Assembly (NCBI GenBank): GCA_965202895.1
Contig: OZ241901.1
Location: forward strand, 5,022,001-5,086,000
Source: JAJDXW01 sp965202895
GTDB taxonomy: Bacteria > Pseudomonadota > Gammaproteobacteria > HK1
DNA length: 64,000 bases
Reading direction: 5' to 3'
Of this stretch, positions 1 to 7,905 are shown piece after piece. The translations under genes were made by a program, and so were the position numbers. Every line of letters starts with the position of its first letter. Within the stretch, counting starts at the first letter, position 1. The notes below the pieces were generated by a model. That model saw only the letters and a program-made list of their open reading frames with translations. It did not search any database and had not been told where the DNA came from.

Positions 1-3000
1 GGCCCCGTTGCCGCCCGCCGCCGCCGGGAGCTGGAACGGGACGATGGGCGCCCCGCTCGGGAAGCCGGTGGCCGGCCAGCCGCGGGCGAAGGCCGGCGCG
101 GTGTCCGTGGGGGTCACGGTCACGGCGGCGGTGGTGAGGTCGATGCTGCGGTTGTGGGCGGCGGCCTTGACCTTCACCGCCAGGGTCCGGTCGGTGCTGA
201 TGTTGCCGGTGAAGGCCAGGGTCAGCGTGGCGCGGCGTACGGAGGCTCGCAACGCACTGGCGATGGAGACGTTGGGGATGTCCGTCACCAGCTCGAAGTC
301 GGACTTCGTGATGTTGCCACCGAAGAAAAATCTCCCGGCGGACAGGTCCACCCTGACGGTGGCGCCGTTCAGGTTCGCCTCGGTCAGGCTCGCGGGAGCC
401 GTCGACGCGATCGTCGCCTCCCCCACGTCGATCACGAACGTCAGCGTGGAGCGATCGCTTGACGCCCGGTTCGAGTCCCCGTCGTGCGCGTAGATATGGG
501 CGACGGAGTAATAGCCGTGCACGGTCGGCGTGCCGCACACGGTGCGCGGCGTCGTGCCCGGGCAGCCGTCGGCGTCCGCGCCGGTGGCGTCGAACTTGAG
601 TCCCGGCGGCAGGTCGTCCGAGTAGGAGATGGCCCCGTTGCCGCCGCTCGCCGCCGGGACCTGGAACGGCTGGATGGCCACGCCTTTCTCGAACTCCTTG
701 GCCGGCACCGTCGCGCCGCTGAACGACGGCGCCGTATCCGACACGAGCACGTCGATTTCGGCGGTCTCAAGGTTCGTGTCGCCGGCGTGGGCGGCGGCGA
801 GCACGCGGACCTTGAGCTTCGCATCCGCCGCCAGCATCGTACCGCTCCAGGAGAGGTTGAGCGTGGCGCTGGTGCTGCCGGACGCCCCGCCGGAGACGCT
901 GCCGACGCTCAGGCCGGCGACAGCGGGACTGGTCACCAGCTCGAAGCTCGCCGCGCCGACGCCGCTGGCGAACGTGGTCTTGTCCAGCGACACCGTGACC
1001 GCGGCCCCGCTCAGGGTCGCGGCGGTGAGGACGCTGGGCGAGGCGATGGACGCGGTCGGCACGGCCACGGCCACCGTGTCGGTGGTGAGGTCGATGCTGC
1101 GGTTGTGGGCGGCGGCCTTGACCTTCACCGCCAGGGTCCGGTCGGTGCTGATGTTGCCGGTGAAGGCCAGGGTCAGCGTGGCGCGGCGTACGGAGGCTCG
1201 CAACGCACTGGCGATGGAGACGTTGGGGATGTCCGTCACCAGCTCGAAGTCGGACTTCGTGATGTTGCCACCGAAGAAAAATCTCCCGGCGGACAGGTCC
1301 ACCCTGACGGTGGCGCCGTTCAGGTTCGCCTCGGTCAGGCTCGTGGGAGTCGTGGACGCGATCGTCGCCTCCCCCACGTCGATCGCGAACGTCAGCGTGG
1401 CGCGGTCGCTTGACGCCCGGTTCGAGTCCCCGTCGTGCGCGTAGATATGGGCGACGGAGTAATAGCCGTGCACGGTCGGCGTGCCGCACACGGTGCGCGG
1501 CGTCGTGCCCGGGCAGCCGTCGGCGTCCGCGCCGGTGGCGTCGAACTTGAGTCCCGGCGGCAGGTCGTCCGAGTAGGAGATGGCTCCGTTGCCGCCGCTC
1601 GCCGCCGGGACCTGGAACGGCTGGATGGCCACGCCTTTCTCGAACTCCTTGCTCGGCACCCCGCCGCCGAACGACGGCGCCGTGTCCGCCACCGCTACAG
1701 TCACGGTGTCGGTAGTGAGGTCGATGCTGCGGTTGTGGGCGGCGGCCTTGACCTTCACCGCCAGGGTCCGGTCGGTGCTGATGTTTCCGGTGAAGGCCAG
1801 GGTCAGCGTGGCGCGGCGGACGGAGGCTCGCGACGCACTGGCGATGGAGACGTTGGGGATGTCCGTCACCAGCTCGAAGTCGGACTTCGTGATGCTGCCA
1901 CCGAAGAAAAATCTCCCGGCGGACAGGTCCACCCTGACGGTGGCGCCGTTCAGGTTCGCCTCGGTCAGGCTCGTGGGAGTCGTGGACGCGATCGTGGCCG
2001 CCCCCACGTCGATCGCGAACGTCAGCGTGGCGCGGTCGCTTGACACCCGGTTCGAGTCCCCGTCGTGCGCGTAGATATGGGCGACGGAGTAATAGCCGTG
2101 CACGGTCGGCGTGCCGCACACGGTGCGCGGCGTCGTGCCCGGGCAGCCGTCGGCGTCCGCGCCGGTGGCGTCGAACTTGAGTCCCGGCGGCAGGTCGTCC
2201 GAGTAGGAGATGGCCCCGTTGCCGCCGCTCGCCGCCGGGACCTGGAACGGCTGGATGGCCACCCCCACCGGGAACTCCTTGGCCGGCACCGTCGCGCCGC
2301 CGAACGACGGCGCCGTGTCCGACACGAGCACGTCGATTTCCGCGGTCTCGAGGTTGGTGTCGCCGGCGTGGGCGGCGGCCAGCACCCGCACCTTGAGCCT
2401 GGCGTCCGCCGCCAGCGTCGTCCCGCTCCAGGAGAGGTTGAGCGTGGCGCTCGCGCTGCCGGACGCCCCGCCGGAGACGCTGCCGACGGTCAGGCCGGCG
2501 ACGGCGGGAACGGTGACCAGCTCGAAGCTCGCCGCGCCGACGCCGCTTGCGAACGTGGTCTTGTCCAGCGACACCGTGACCGCGGCGCCGTTCAGGGTCG
2601 CGGCGGTGAGGATGCTGGGCGAGGCGATGGCGGCGCCCGGCGTCTCGTCGTCGTTCACCGTCACCGTCACCGCGGGGAGCGTGGGCCTGCCGAAGAAGCC
2701 CCCCGCGCAGACGCCCCCCACCCGGCGGTGGCTGATGGTCGCCGTGTCGTCCACCCCGTCGGCGTCGCCCGCCGCCGTCACCGTGACCGTCTGCGCCGTG
2801 CTCCAGTCGCTGCCGTCGAAGGCGAGCCGCTTCGTCAGGGGCGTCTGGTCCGTGTCGACGGTCACGTCGGGGTTGTTGCTGGCGACCTCGACGTTGACGA
2901 CGCAGACGCCGCCGCCGGCGGGCGTGGGGTCGGCGGCGAGCGCCAGGGTGTAGGTCCCCCGGTGGGCGTTGGTCCCGCCGCCGGCGGCCGGGTCCTCCTC

Positions 3001-4491
3001 CAGGGCGAGGGCGGTGCGGCCGAGCGCAATCCCCGGCGTCGGCGTGACGTTGACCGTGCCGGTCGCGAGGTCGCCGCTTCGCTGGTGGGCGGCGGCCTTG
3101 ACCCGCACGGCCAGGGTGCGGACCGCATCGAAGCCGCCGGTGAAGGCCAGCGTCAGGGTGGCGGCGGTGCTGCCGGACGCCCCGCCGGAGACGCTGCCGA
3201 CGCTCAGCCCGGCGATGGCGGGGCTCGCGGCCAGCGCGAAGCTCGACTTCGTGACCCCGGCGGCGAAGGTCGTGTCCTCCAGCGCCACGGTGACGGTGGC
3301 CCCGTTCAGGTTGGCCTCGGTCAGCGCCGAGGGGCTGGTGGCCGAGACCGACGCGCCGTAGGTGAACACGATGAAGCTCCCCCGGCCGCTGTCGCTGGTT
3401 GCCCGGTTCGCGTCCGCGTCGTGGGCGATGGGGGTGAGGTTGAGGTTGGCGCCGGTGGTCGGCGTGCCGCAGATGACGCGCGGGGCGGCGGCGAGGTTGG
3501 CGGTGTCGGCGTAGCCGGCGGGGAAGTCCGCCGCCGTGCAGCCGTTCGCGTCCGCGCCGGTGGCGTCGAACTTCATCCCCGTCGGCAGGGCGCCGCTCAG
3601 GCTGTAGTCGAGCGCCCCGTTGCCGCCGGTCGCGGCCGGGAGCTGGACCGGCGTCATGGCCACGCCCCGCTGCACGTAGAGGTCCGCGATGGCGGGCCAC
3701 GACGGCTTCTCGTCGGTCGGCGCCACGTTCACCGTGGCGGTGGTGAGGCCGTCCGTGCCGGTGAGGGTGAGGGCCGCGGGCTTGACCCGGATGGCCAGCG
3801 TCGCCGGGACGCTGAAGTCGCCGGTGAACGAGAGCGTCAGGGTGGCGGCGGCGCTGCCGCTCGACGCGCCCGAGACCTGCGAGACGGTGAGGCCCGGGAT
3901 GGCGCCCACCGGCTCGAAGTGCGAGGCCAGGACGCCGGCGGCGAAGGTGTCGCCAGTGAGCGAGACGGAGACGGTGGCGGTGTGGAGCGTCGCCTCGGTC
4001 AGCGACGCCGGGCTGGTGGCGGAGATGGACGCGGACCGGTTGCTGTGGACCTTGTGCGCGGCCTGGTTCGCCAGGGCGGCGTGGTTGCGGTTGGCGGCCG
4101 TGAGGCCCACGCCGGCTTGGGAGACGCGGAACCAGGCCCCCCCGACGATGGAGTTGGCCGGAATGGCGATGCCGTCGGCGTCGAAGTCGGCCGCGGTGAC
4201 GGTGTAGGCGAAGTTCACCTGCGTCATCCGGAAAACGTAGGAGGATGTGCTGCGGGCCCGGCGCTCGGTGCTGCCGACGGTGATCCTCATCTGCGCCGTG
4301 GTGATCGCGCCGCCCGCGATTTGCTGGAGGCCGCTTATGCGCGTGGTGATGACGTCGCCGGTGACGTAGTGGGTGCCGTTGGCCGGGGTCGAAGTGATGG
4401 AGACGCTCTGCGCGAGCGCCGCGGGCGGGGCGAGGAGGAGCGCCGCGGCGGCCAGCAGCAGGGGCGCGAGCCGGCGGAGCGGCGCGGGCAG
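1..4491 (-). CDS. Giant secreted repeat protein (Ig/cadherin-like surface protein), 3' end beyond window
   Basis: An uninterrupted minus-strand frame runs from about 4491 through position 1. It begins with a Sec-type signal peptide (LRRLAPLLLAAAALLLAPPAALAQ) and continues into modules rich in T, A, S and G. Recurring phrases include GGNGAISYSDDLPPGLKFD, RTVCGTPT and AAHNRSIDLTTDTV. The pattern of putative-Ig (He_PIG-like) and long beta-strand modules suggests a cell-surface adhesin or exported structural protein. The start is unclear: no ATG, GTG or TTG lies immediately before the signal peptide. The in-frame options are CTG at 4491 or a GTG at 4623 inside a REP-like repeat, which would prefix about 44 repeat-encoded residues. 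The family is inferred from composition and phrase structure; no enzyme motif was seen. Confidence 0.7.
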   Translation of the reverse strand, partial: MPAPLRRLAPLLLAAAALLLAPPAALAQSVSITSTPANGTHYVTGDVITTRISGLQQIAGGAITTAQMRITVGSTERRARSTSSYVFRMTQVNFAYTVTAADFDADGIAIPANSIVGGAWFRVSQAGVGLTAANRNHAALANQAAHKVHSNRSASISATSPASLTEATLHTATVSVSLTGDTFAAGVLASHFEPVGAIPGLTVSQVSGASSGSAAATLTLSFTGDFSVPATLAIRVKPAALTLTGTDGLTTATVNVAPTDEKPSWPAIADLYVQRGVAMTPVQLPAATGGNGALDYSLSGALPTGMKFDATGADANGCTAADFPAGYADTANLAAAPRVICGTPTTGANLNLTPIAHDADANRATSDSGRGSFIVFTYGASVSATSPSALTEANLNGATVTVALEDTTFAAGVTKSSFALAASPAIAGLSVGSVSGGASGSTAATLTLAFTGGFDAVRTLAVRVKAAAHQRSGDLATGTVNVTPTPGIALGRTALALEEDPAAGGGTNAHRGTYTLALAADPTPAGGGVCVVNVEVASNNPDVTVDTDQTPLTKRLAFDGSDWSTAQTVTVTAAGDADGVDDTATISHRRVGGVCAGGFFGRPTLPAVTVTVNDDETPGAAIASPSILTAATLNGAAVTVSLDKTTFASGVGAASFELVTVPAVAGLTVGSVSGGASGSASATLNLSWSGTTLAADARLKVRVLAAAHAGDTNLETAEIDVLVSDTAPSFGGATVPAKEFPVGVAIQPFQVPAASGGNGAISYSDDLPPGLKFDATGADADGCPGTTPRTVCGTPTVHGYYSVAHIYAHDGDSNRVSSDRATLTFAIDVGAATIASTTPTSLTEANLNGATVRVDLSAGRFFFGGSITKSDFELVTDIPNVSIASASRASVRRATLTLAFTGNISTDRTLAVKVKAAAHNRSIDLTTDTVTVAVADTAPSFGGGVPSKEFEKGVAIQPFQVPAASGGNGAISYSDDLPPGLKFDATGADADGCPGTTPRTVCGTPTVHGYYSVAHIYAHDGDSNRASSDRATLTFAIDVGEATIASTTPTSLTEANLNGATVRVDLSAGRFFFGGNITKSDFELVTDIPNVSIASALRASVRRATLTLAFTGNISTDRTLAVKVKAAAHNRSIDLTTDTVAVAVPTASIASPSVLTAATLSGAAVTVSLDKTTFASGVGAASFELVTSPAVAGLSVGSVSGGASGSTSATLNLSWSGTMLAADAKLKVRVLAAAHAGDTNLETAEIDVLVSDTAPSFSGATVPAKEFEKGVAIQPFQVPAASGGNGAISYSDDLPPGLKFDATGADADGCPGTTPRTVCGTPTVHGYYSVAHIYAHDGDSNRASSDRSTLTFVIDVGEATIASTAPASLTEANLNGATVRVDLSAGRFFFGGNITKSDFELVTDIPNVSIASALRASVRRATLTLAFTGNISTDRTLAVKVKAAAHNRSIDLTTAAVTVTPTDTAPAFARGWPATGFPSGAPIVPFQLPAAAGGNGA
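125..2650 (-). repeat. Nearly identical tandem modules inside the surface protein gene
   Basis: Blocks starting near 130, 1081 and 1711 are almost identical over several hundred bases. Each carries the same sequence for the phrases AAHNRSIDLTT, FFFGG-TKSDFELVTD and YYSVAHIYAHDGDSNR. A second module type near 835-1060 recurs near 2395-2620. Copies differ by only scattered substitutions, implying recent duplication or ongoing gene conversion. Module number could change by recombination, and assembly collapse is a risk here. Confidence 0.85.
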
Positions 4492-4498
4492 AAGCCCG

Positions 4499-4623
4499 CG
4501 TGGATTCCCCCTTGCGCGGGAATGACGGGTGGGGGCGCGGGAATGACGGTGAGGGGCGGATGGCCGGAGTGGTGCGGGTCGGCGTCCGCAGAGCCCGTCA
4601 TTCCCGCGAAAGCGGGAATCCAC
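4499..4623. repeat. REP-like inverted repeat pair
   Basis: The unit GTGGATTCCC...GCGGGAATGACGG occurs at 4499-4527, partly again at 4536-4550, and in opposite orientation at 4595-4623. It is the familiar dispersed bacterial palindrome that produces spurious peptides such as WIPAFAGMTG or DSRFRGNDG. It sits directly against the 5' end of the surface protein gene and may have separated that gene from its original start and promoter. Confidence 0.75.
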
Positions 4624-4801
4624 ATCGCCCCGCCCGGCGCCGTCATTGCCCCACCCGAGCCAGCCGCGCGACCGCCCGCGGAGGTCCCCGCCGTGGCTAC
4701 GCGGGCGGGCGCGAGGGCGGAGCGCCCCGCCGCGATTGCGCCGGCGCCCGGCCTTGCGCGCCGCCGGCCTGTCGCTGTCGCCTCTGTCGTCTCTACCTTG
4801 C

Positions 4802-4817
4802 GGGGGGGGGGGGGGGG
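4802..4817. repeat. Homopolymer run of 16 G
   Basis: Sixteen consecutive G residues lie upstream of the minus-strand surface protein gene. They are in no gene I can support. Such runs slip during replication and are also common sequencing or assembly errors. Confidence 0.9.
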
Positions 4818-5069
4818 TCACGGATGCGGACGGCCGGGCGCGCGGCCCGGCGCCGGCGTCGACGCCGGGCGTGGACGCGGTCACGCGCACGGGGAGCGCG
4901 CGGCCGGAACCCACCGCCCCGCAAAGGGTCGCCTTCCGCTCCATGACGGGAAGCAGGCGTTTCGTTCGTGAGCGATCGGCGGTCCGGCTCATCGGATCAA
5001 TATACCCGCACCGGCGGCCGTGTTCGACAGCCCCTGTCCGCAGCGCCTCCGGCGATCGAGCGCTGCTGC

Positions 5070-5098
5070 TTGCATCCTCGCTCGGCCGGGGCTAGATT
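5070..5098 (+). promoter_or_regulatory. Sigma70-type promoter upstream of NYN gene
   Basis: A TTGCAT (-35) at 5070-5075 and TAGATT (-10) at 5093-5098 are separated by exactly 17 bp. Initiation would fall near 5105, giving a short leader that runs into the hairpin at 5135-5161 before reaching the NYN start at 5180. Confidence 0.5.
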
Positions 5099-5134
5099 GC
5101 GGGCAGATACCCGCTGGCAGCGTGCTGTCGGCTC

Positions 5135-5166
5135 AAGGGCCGCTCCAGAGGAGCGGCCCTTGCTTT
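5135..5166 (+). terminator. Intrinsic terminator or attenuator between promoter and NYN gene
   Basis: AAGGGCCGCTCC and GGAGCGGCCCTT form a perfect GC-rich stem with a short loop, followed by GCTTTTT. It lies after the predicted promoter and 14 bp before the SD/start region of the NYN gene. It would therefore either release a leader RNA of about 60 nt or attenuate the downstream gene. Confidence 0.7.
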
Positions 5167-5179
5167 TTCGGGGACGGCC

Positions 5180-5950
5180 ATGCGAACGAGGGTCTATGTC
5201 GACGGCTTCAACCTGTACTACGGAGTGCTCAAGGGGACGCCATTCAAGTGGTTGAATCCTGTCGATCTGGCGCGCCGGGTGCTGCCGGCGGGATGCGTCG
5301 TGGACAAGCTGCTTTACTTCACCGCCCATGTATCCGGGGCTTCGGACCCAGGAGCGCCGGCTCGCCAGCATGCTTATATCACCGCACTCCGCACGCTGCC
5401 GGAGGTGGAAGTGCATTTCGGGAGCTTTCTCGCCAAGACGGTCTGGCGTCCGCTCGTCAACCTGCCGGTGGCTGGCCGGCAGATCGACGCACCGCGGCCG
5501 GTGACGTTGCCCGCGGGCGATCACACGGTCGCCGGGCCGCGGATGCAGACGCTGCCCGTGGGCCGCTACCCCGCACGTGGCGCGGGACGGAAGAGACGAC
5601 GCAAGGCATCCGCCTTGCTGCCGGACGCAGTGATCGCGGAGTTCCACGTCATGGAAGAGAAAGGCTCGGACGTGAATCTTGCGGCCCATCTCCTGAACGA
5701 CGCCTGGAATGAGCTGTTCGAGGCGGCAGCCGTCATCTCGAACGACACCGATCTTCTGACCCCGATCCGCATGGTGACCACCGAACGGAGAAAGCCGGTC
5801 ATCATCGTGTATCCAGGACGATGGCAGGTCGCGCCGAAGCTGCGCGACGCGGCGAGCCATGTGCGCCATATTCGCCCCGCGATGCTGAGGGCGGCGCAGT
5901 TTCCCGACAAGCTGCCGGGCGCCGCGGTCTCGAAGCCGACGGGCTGGTAA
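5180..5950 (+). CDS. NYN domain (PIN-like) ribonuclease, LabA/DUF88 type
   Basis: The 256-residue protein opens with the NYN signature RVYVDGFNLYYG. It later carries EKGSDVNLAAHLLNDA and AAVISNDTDLLTPI, which supply the acidic residues (D in VDGFN, D in GSDVN, D in SNDTD) of PIN/NYN metal-dependent nucleases. It should be a cytosolic RNA-cleaving enzyme; the target is unknown. A basic linker (about residues 130-140, GRKRRRKA) may bind RNA. The ATG at 5180 fits the start of the conserved domain. The gene stands alone behind a promoter and a strong terminator-like hairpin, an arrangement reminiscent of RNA-antitoxin loci, although no toxin role is shown. Confidence 0.85.
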   Translation: MRTRVYVDGFNLYYGVLKGTPFKWLNPVDLARRVLPAGCVVDKLLYFTAHVSGASDPGAPARQHAYITALRTLPEVEVHFGSFLAKTVWRPLVNLPVAGRQIDAPRPVTLPAGDHTVAGPRMQTLPVGRYPARGAGRKRRRKASALLPDAVIAEFHVMEEKGSDVNLAAHLLNDAWNELFEAAAVISNDTDLLTPIRMVTTERRKPVIIVYPGRWQVAPKLRDAASHVRHIRPAMLRAAQFPDKLPGAAVSKPTGW

Positions 5951-6056
5951 GCGCGCAAGTCGACGTCTCTCGGGTCCGGGGAGGAAGTGGACGCACGGGA
6001 AGCGGCGGTCAGTCGAGTCCGGGGATGGGCTTCACGGCGGCGATGCCCACCATGCG

Positions 6057-6261
6057 CTACGTCAACCGAGCTTCGAGGGCGGCGAGTGGGGCGCGCAGCC
6101 CGTCGTGGACTCCGGCGAGGTCCGCCTTCGTCGCCAGTCGCTCGCGATCAGCGCCGACAGCATCGCGCACCATCGTCACGGAGGCTTCGGTTCGGCTTTC
6201 GTCGAAGCTGGCATCGCGAAGGCGCTTCGTGGCGGCGCAGGTATCGAAGGCGGGGGCTCAT
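6057..6261 (-). pseudogene. DUF1640-like coiled-coil protein, frameshifted
   Basis: The reading frame FDTCAATKRLRDASF...ADRERLATKADL...LEARLT closely resembles the intact neighbour at 6264-6509. The ATG at 6261, with a GGA two bases after the neighbour's stop, is one base out of frame with it. Removing one C from a CCCCC run just after the start would restore M-S-P-A-FDT. It is either a pseudogene, a slippage-controlled gene or a sequence error. It lacks the C-terminal membrane segment of its neighbour. Confidence 0.65.
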
Positions 6262-6263
6262 CC

Positions 6264-6509
6264 TCAAAGCAGCTTGGCGGCGAGGAACAAGACGGCCGCG
6301 AAGGTCGCGAGGCCGATTACGCTCTGAATGCCGACAACCCATCGGATGATCGCAAGCCCGGCGCGCACACTGGCGAGGTCGGCTTTCGTGGCGAGGTCGC
6401 CTTGCCCGTTGCGTATCGCGGTGGCGATGGCTTCGGCTTGGCGCGTATCGAGGCTGGTGGCTTCGAGGTCGCGGACCGCGGCGTGGGTGTCGAAGGTCGC
6501 CGTGCTCAA
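6264..6509 (-). CDS. Small DUF1640/CCDC90-like coiled-coil membrane protein
   Basis: The 81-residue protein has FDTHAAVRDLEATSLDTRQAEAIA, then LATKADLASVRAGL, then a hydrophobic tail segment IIRWVVGIQSVIGLATFAAVLFL. This layout (FDT start, ATKADL coil, one C-terminal membrane helix) matches the DUF1640/CCDC90 group. Its TTG start overlaps the stop of the upstream gene (TTGA), so translational coupling is likely. Function is unknown; many such genes sit in small membrane-protein clusters. Confidence 0.65.
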   Translation of the reverse strand: MSTATFDTHAAVRDLEATSLDTRQAEAIATAIRNGQGDLATKADLASVRAGLAIIRWVVGIQSVIGLATFAAVLFLAAKLL

Positions 6510-6685
6510 GGTGTCTCTCGCAGCGGCGGACGGCCGGTAACGACGTCGCGCAAGCTTTCGAGGCTGGCGACCCGCTCGGCGAGTCCGCGGATGTCGCGGT
6601 CGAGTCCGCGCATGCCGCGATGCAGGTTCCACAGGAACGCGAGGATCGCGATGGAGGCGGCGAGGACGAGGTAGCCGGTGTTCAT
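6506..6685 (-). CDS. Small membrane protein with coiled coil, 59 residues
   Basis: MNTGYLVLAASIAILAFLWN forms one N-terminal membrane helix, followed by an amphipathic stretch (RGLDRDIRGLAERVASLESL). A purine-rich GGACAGGAA precedes the ATG at a usual distance. Its end overlaps the TTG start of the DUF1640-like gene, making these two genes and the broken third copy one micro-operon. No enzymatic function is visible. Confidence 0.6.
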   Translation of the reverse strand: MNTGYLVLAASIAILAFLWNLHRGMRGLDRDIRGLAERVASLESLRDVVTGRPPLRETP

Positions 6686-6965
6686 GGCGTTCCTGTCCCG
6701 GCATCGCTCGGCCTTGATGAGGCCGGCGGCCCGGAGCCGGGGAGGCGAGTGTACTTCGCACGCGGCGCGCGCATCAATGGCGGCCAGTCGGAGAGGCATG
6801 TGCGCTGTGGGGTTTTCGGGGCGGGATCGAGCCTGAAGAGGAGCCGAAGACCCCGCATCGGGCCTTCCGTGCCAAGGCAAAATGCGCTTGTCCGGGCGAC
6901 GCGCACGAGCTGGCCTCTCGCCCGGCCTGGAGAGAGAGGCGGTGTTCATGTCGTGGAACGTCGGG

Positions 6966-7904
6966 TCAAAGGGGGAGATGCGGCCCGATGTATCCGATTT
7001 CGACTTCTCTGGAATCCGGATCGAAACGTAGATGGATACGGCCGCTGTCGCCGAATCTGGCATGCCATTCGAATATCTCCATCGTACCGCGAATGGATCG
7101 AAATTTGCGTGCCTCCTGAAAGGAGGGATTCCTCATCTTCTCCTTGCTCTCCGGCGTCACTTTCGTCTTCCAAGGAGGCGCGGGGCTGCCAACGTCGCGC
7201 CACTCTCGGTCGGATCGGTCGAGGTCCTTGAGCTTCCCGAGGATGGTTGAGAACAGATGCGCCTGACTCTTGAGGTTGTCTTTCACGTCCGGACCGAAGA
7301 CCAGATGAGGAAATGCTGTTTCACGGTTCTCCCATAAGGTCAGAGGATCGCTGCCCACAAGAAGACGTTCACGGTGTCGGTCACGAATAGGGCCAGCGTG
7401 AGCGGAGCGAGTGATCTGATCTATTTCTTCGGATGCTTTCTCGATCGTCCCATCGGGCAGCAGTTCATTGAAGTGGATCGTGATCCGATCACGGTCCCAG
7501 ATCGGCTCCGACGGAAACCCGACTGCTATCCAGTCGGCGATCGCGCACAGAACAAGGGGCTCGCCGTCGTCCGATGGCAACGTCTGTTCCTCGCACGCCA
7601 GAAAGCGATCCTTCATGTCCGGTTCGATTTCCAGGAATGGTTGCCTGTCGCTCAAACTCATGAATAGCTCGAATTCATCCCGATATCCCTGCCTCCGCAA
7701 TTCGAGACAGGCGTTGAACAGGGAGTAACCGGGCAGGCACTGCGTTTCGTAGAGATTCCGGGCCGTCCGCAGGCTTTTCTGAACCACCCGCGCTCCGAGG
7801 AGGCGTTGTATCCCCTCCGCGAGTTCTCTGAGCCATTCATATAACTTAGCGGGATTCGAATGGGGGACAGACACGCTGGCATGATTGAGGACCATCTCAC
7901 GCAT
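6966..7904 (-). CDS. Unrecognised protein, third gene of DUF262-DUF3696 operon
   Basis: I do not recognise this protein of about 312 residues. The ATG at 7904 follows the ATPase stop by one base; an in-frame ATG at 7922 would overlap the ATPase gene. The N-terminal half is helical with little low complexity. The C-terminal third reads AFPHLVFGPDVKDNL, then PWKTKVTPES, then IFEWHARFG-GRIHLRFD-EVEIGYIGPHLP. That end looks like a compact beta-sheet domain distantly reminiscent of RelE/HigB-fold toxins (weak impression only). Strict coupling with the ATPase and DUF262 genes implies a shared function, plausibly effector or substrate recognition. Confidence 0.75.
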   Translation of the reverse strand: MREMVLNHASVSVPHSNPAKLYEWLRELAEGIQRLLGARVVQKSLRTARNLYETQCLPGYSLFNACLELRRQGYRDEFELFMSLSDRQPFLEIEPDMKDRFLACEEQTLPSDDGEPLVLCAIADWIAVGFPSEPIWDRDRITIHFNELLPDGTIEKASEEIDQITRSAHAGPIRDRHRERLLVGSDPLTLWENRETAFPHLVFGPDVKDNLKSQAHLFSTILGKLKDLDRSDREWRDVGSPAPPWKTKVTPESKEKMRNPSFQEARKFRSIRGTMEIFEWHARFGDSGRIHLRFDPDSREVEIGYIGPHLPL

Positions 7905-7905
7905 G

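Noticed and set aside
767..3700. Long Arg/Gly-rich open frame on the minus strand across the repeats
   Set aside because: It is out of frame with the signal-peptide-bearing frame and has the R/G/H-rich composition of a GC-rich shadow. The plausible beta-rich protein is in the other minus frame that runs through position 1.
4335..4646. Short frame starting MTAPGGAMWIPAFAGMTG
   Set aside because: It is the typical spurious peptide of the REP-like repeat and is out of frame with the surface protein.
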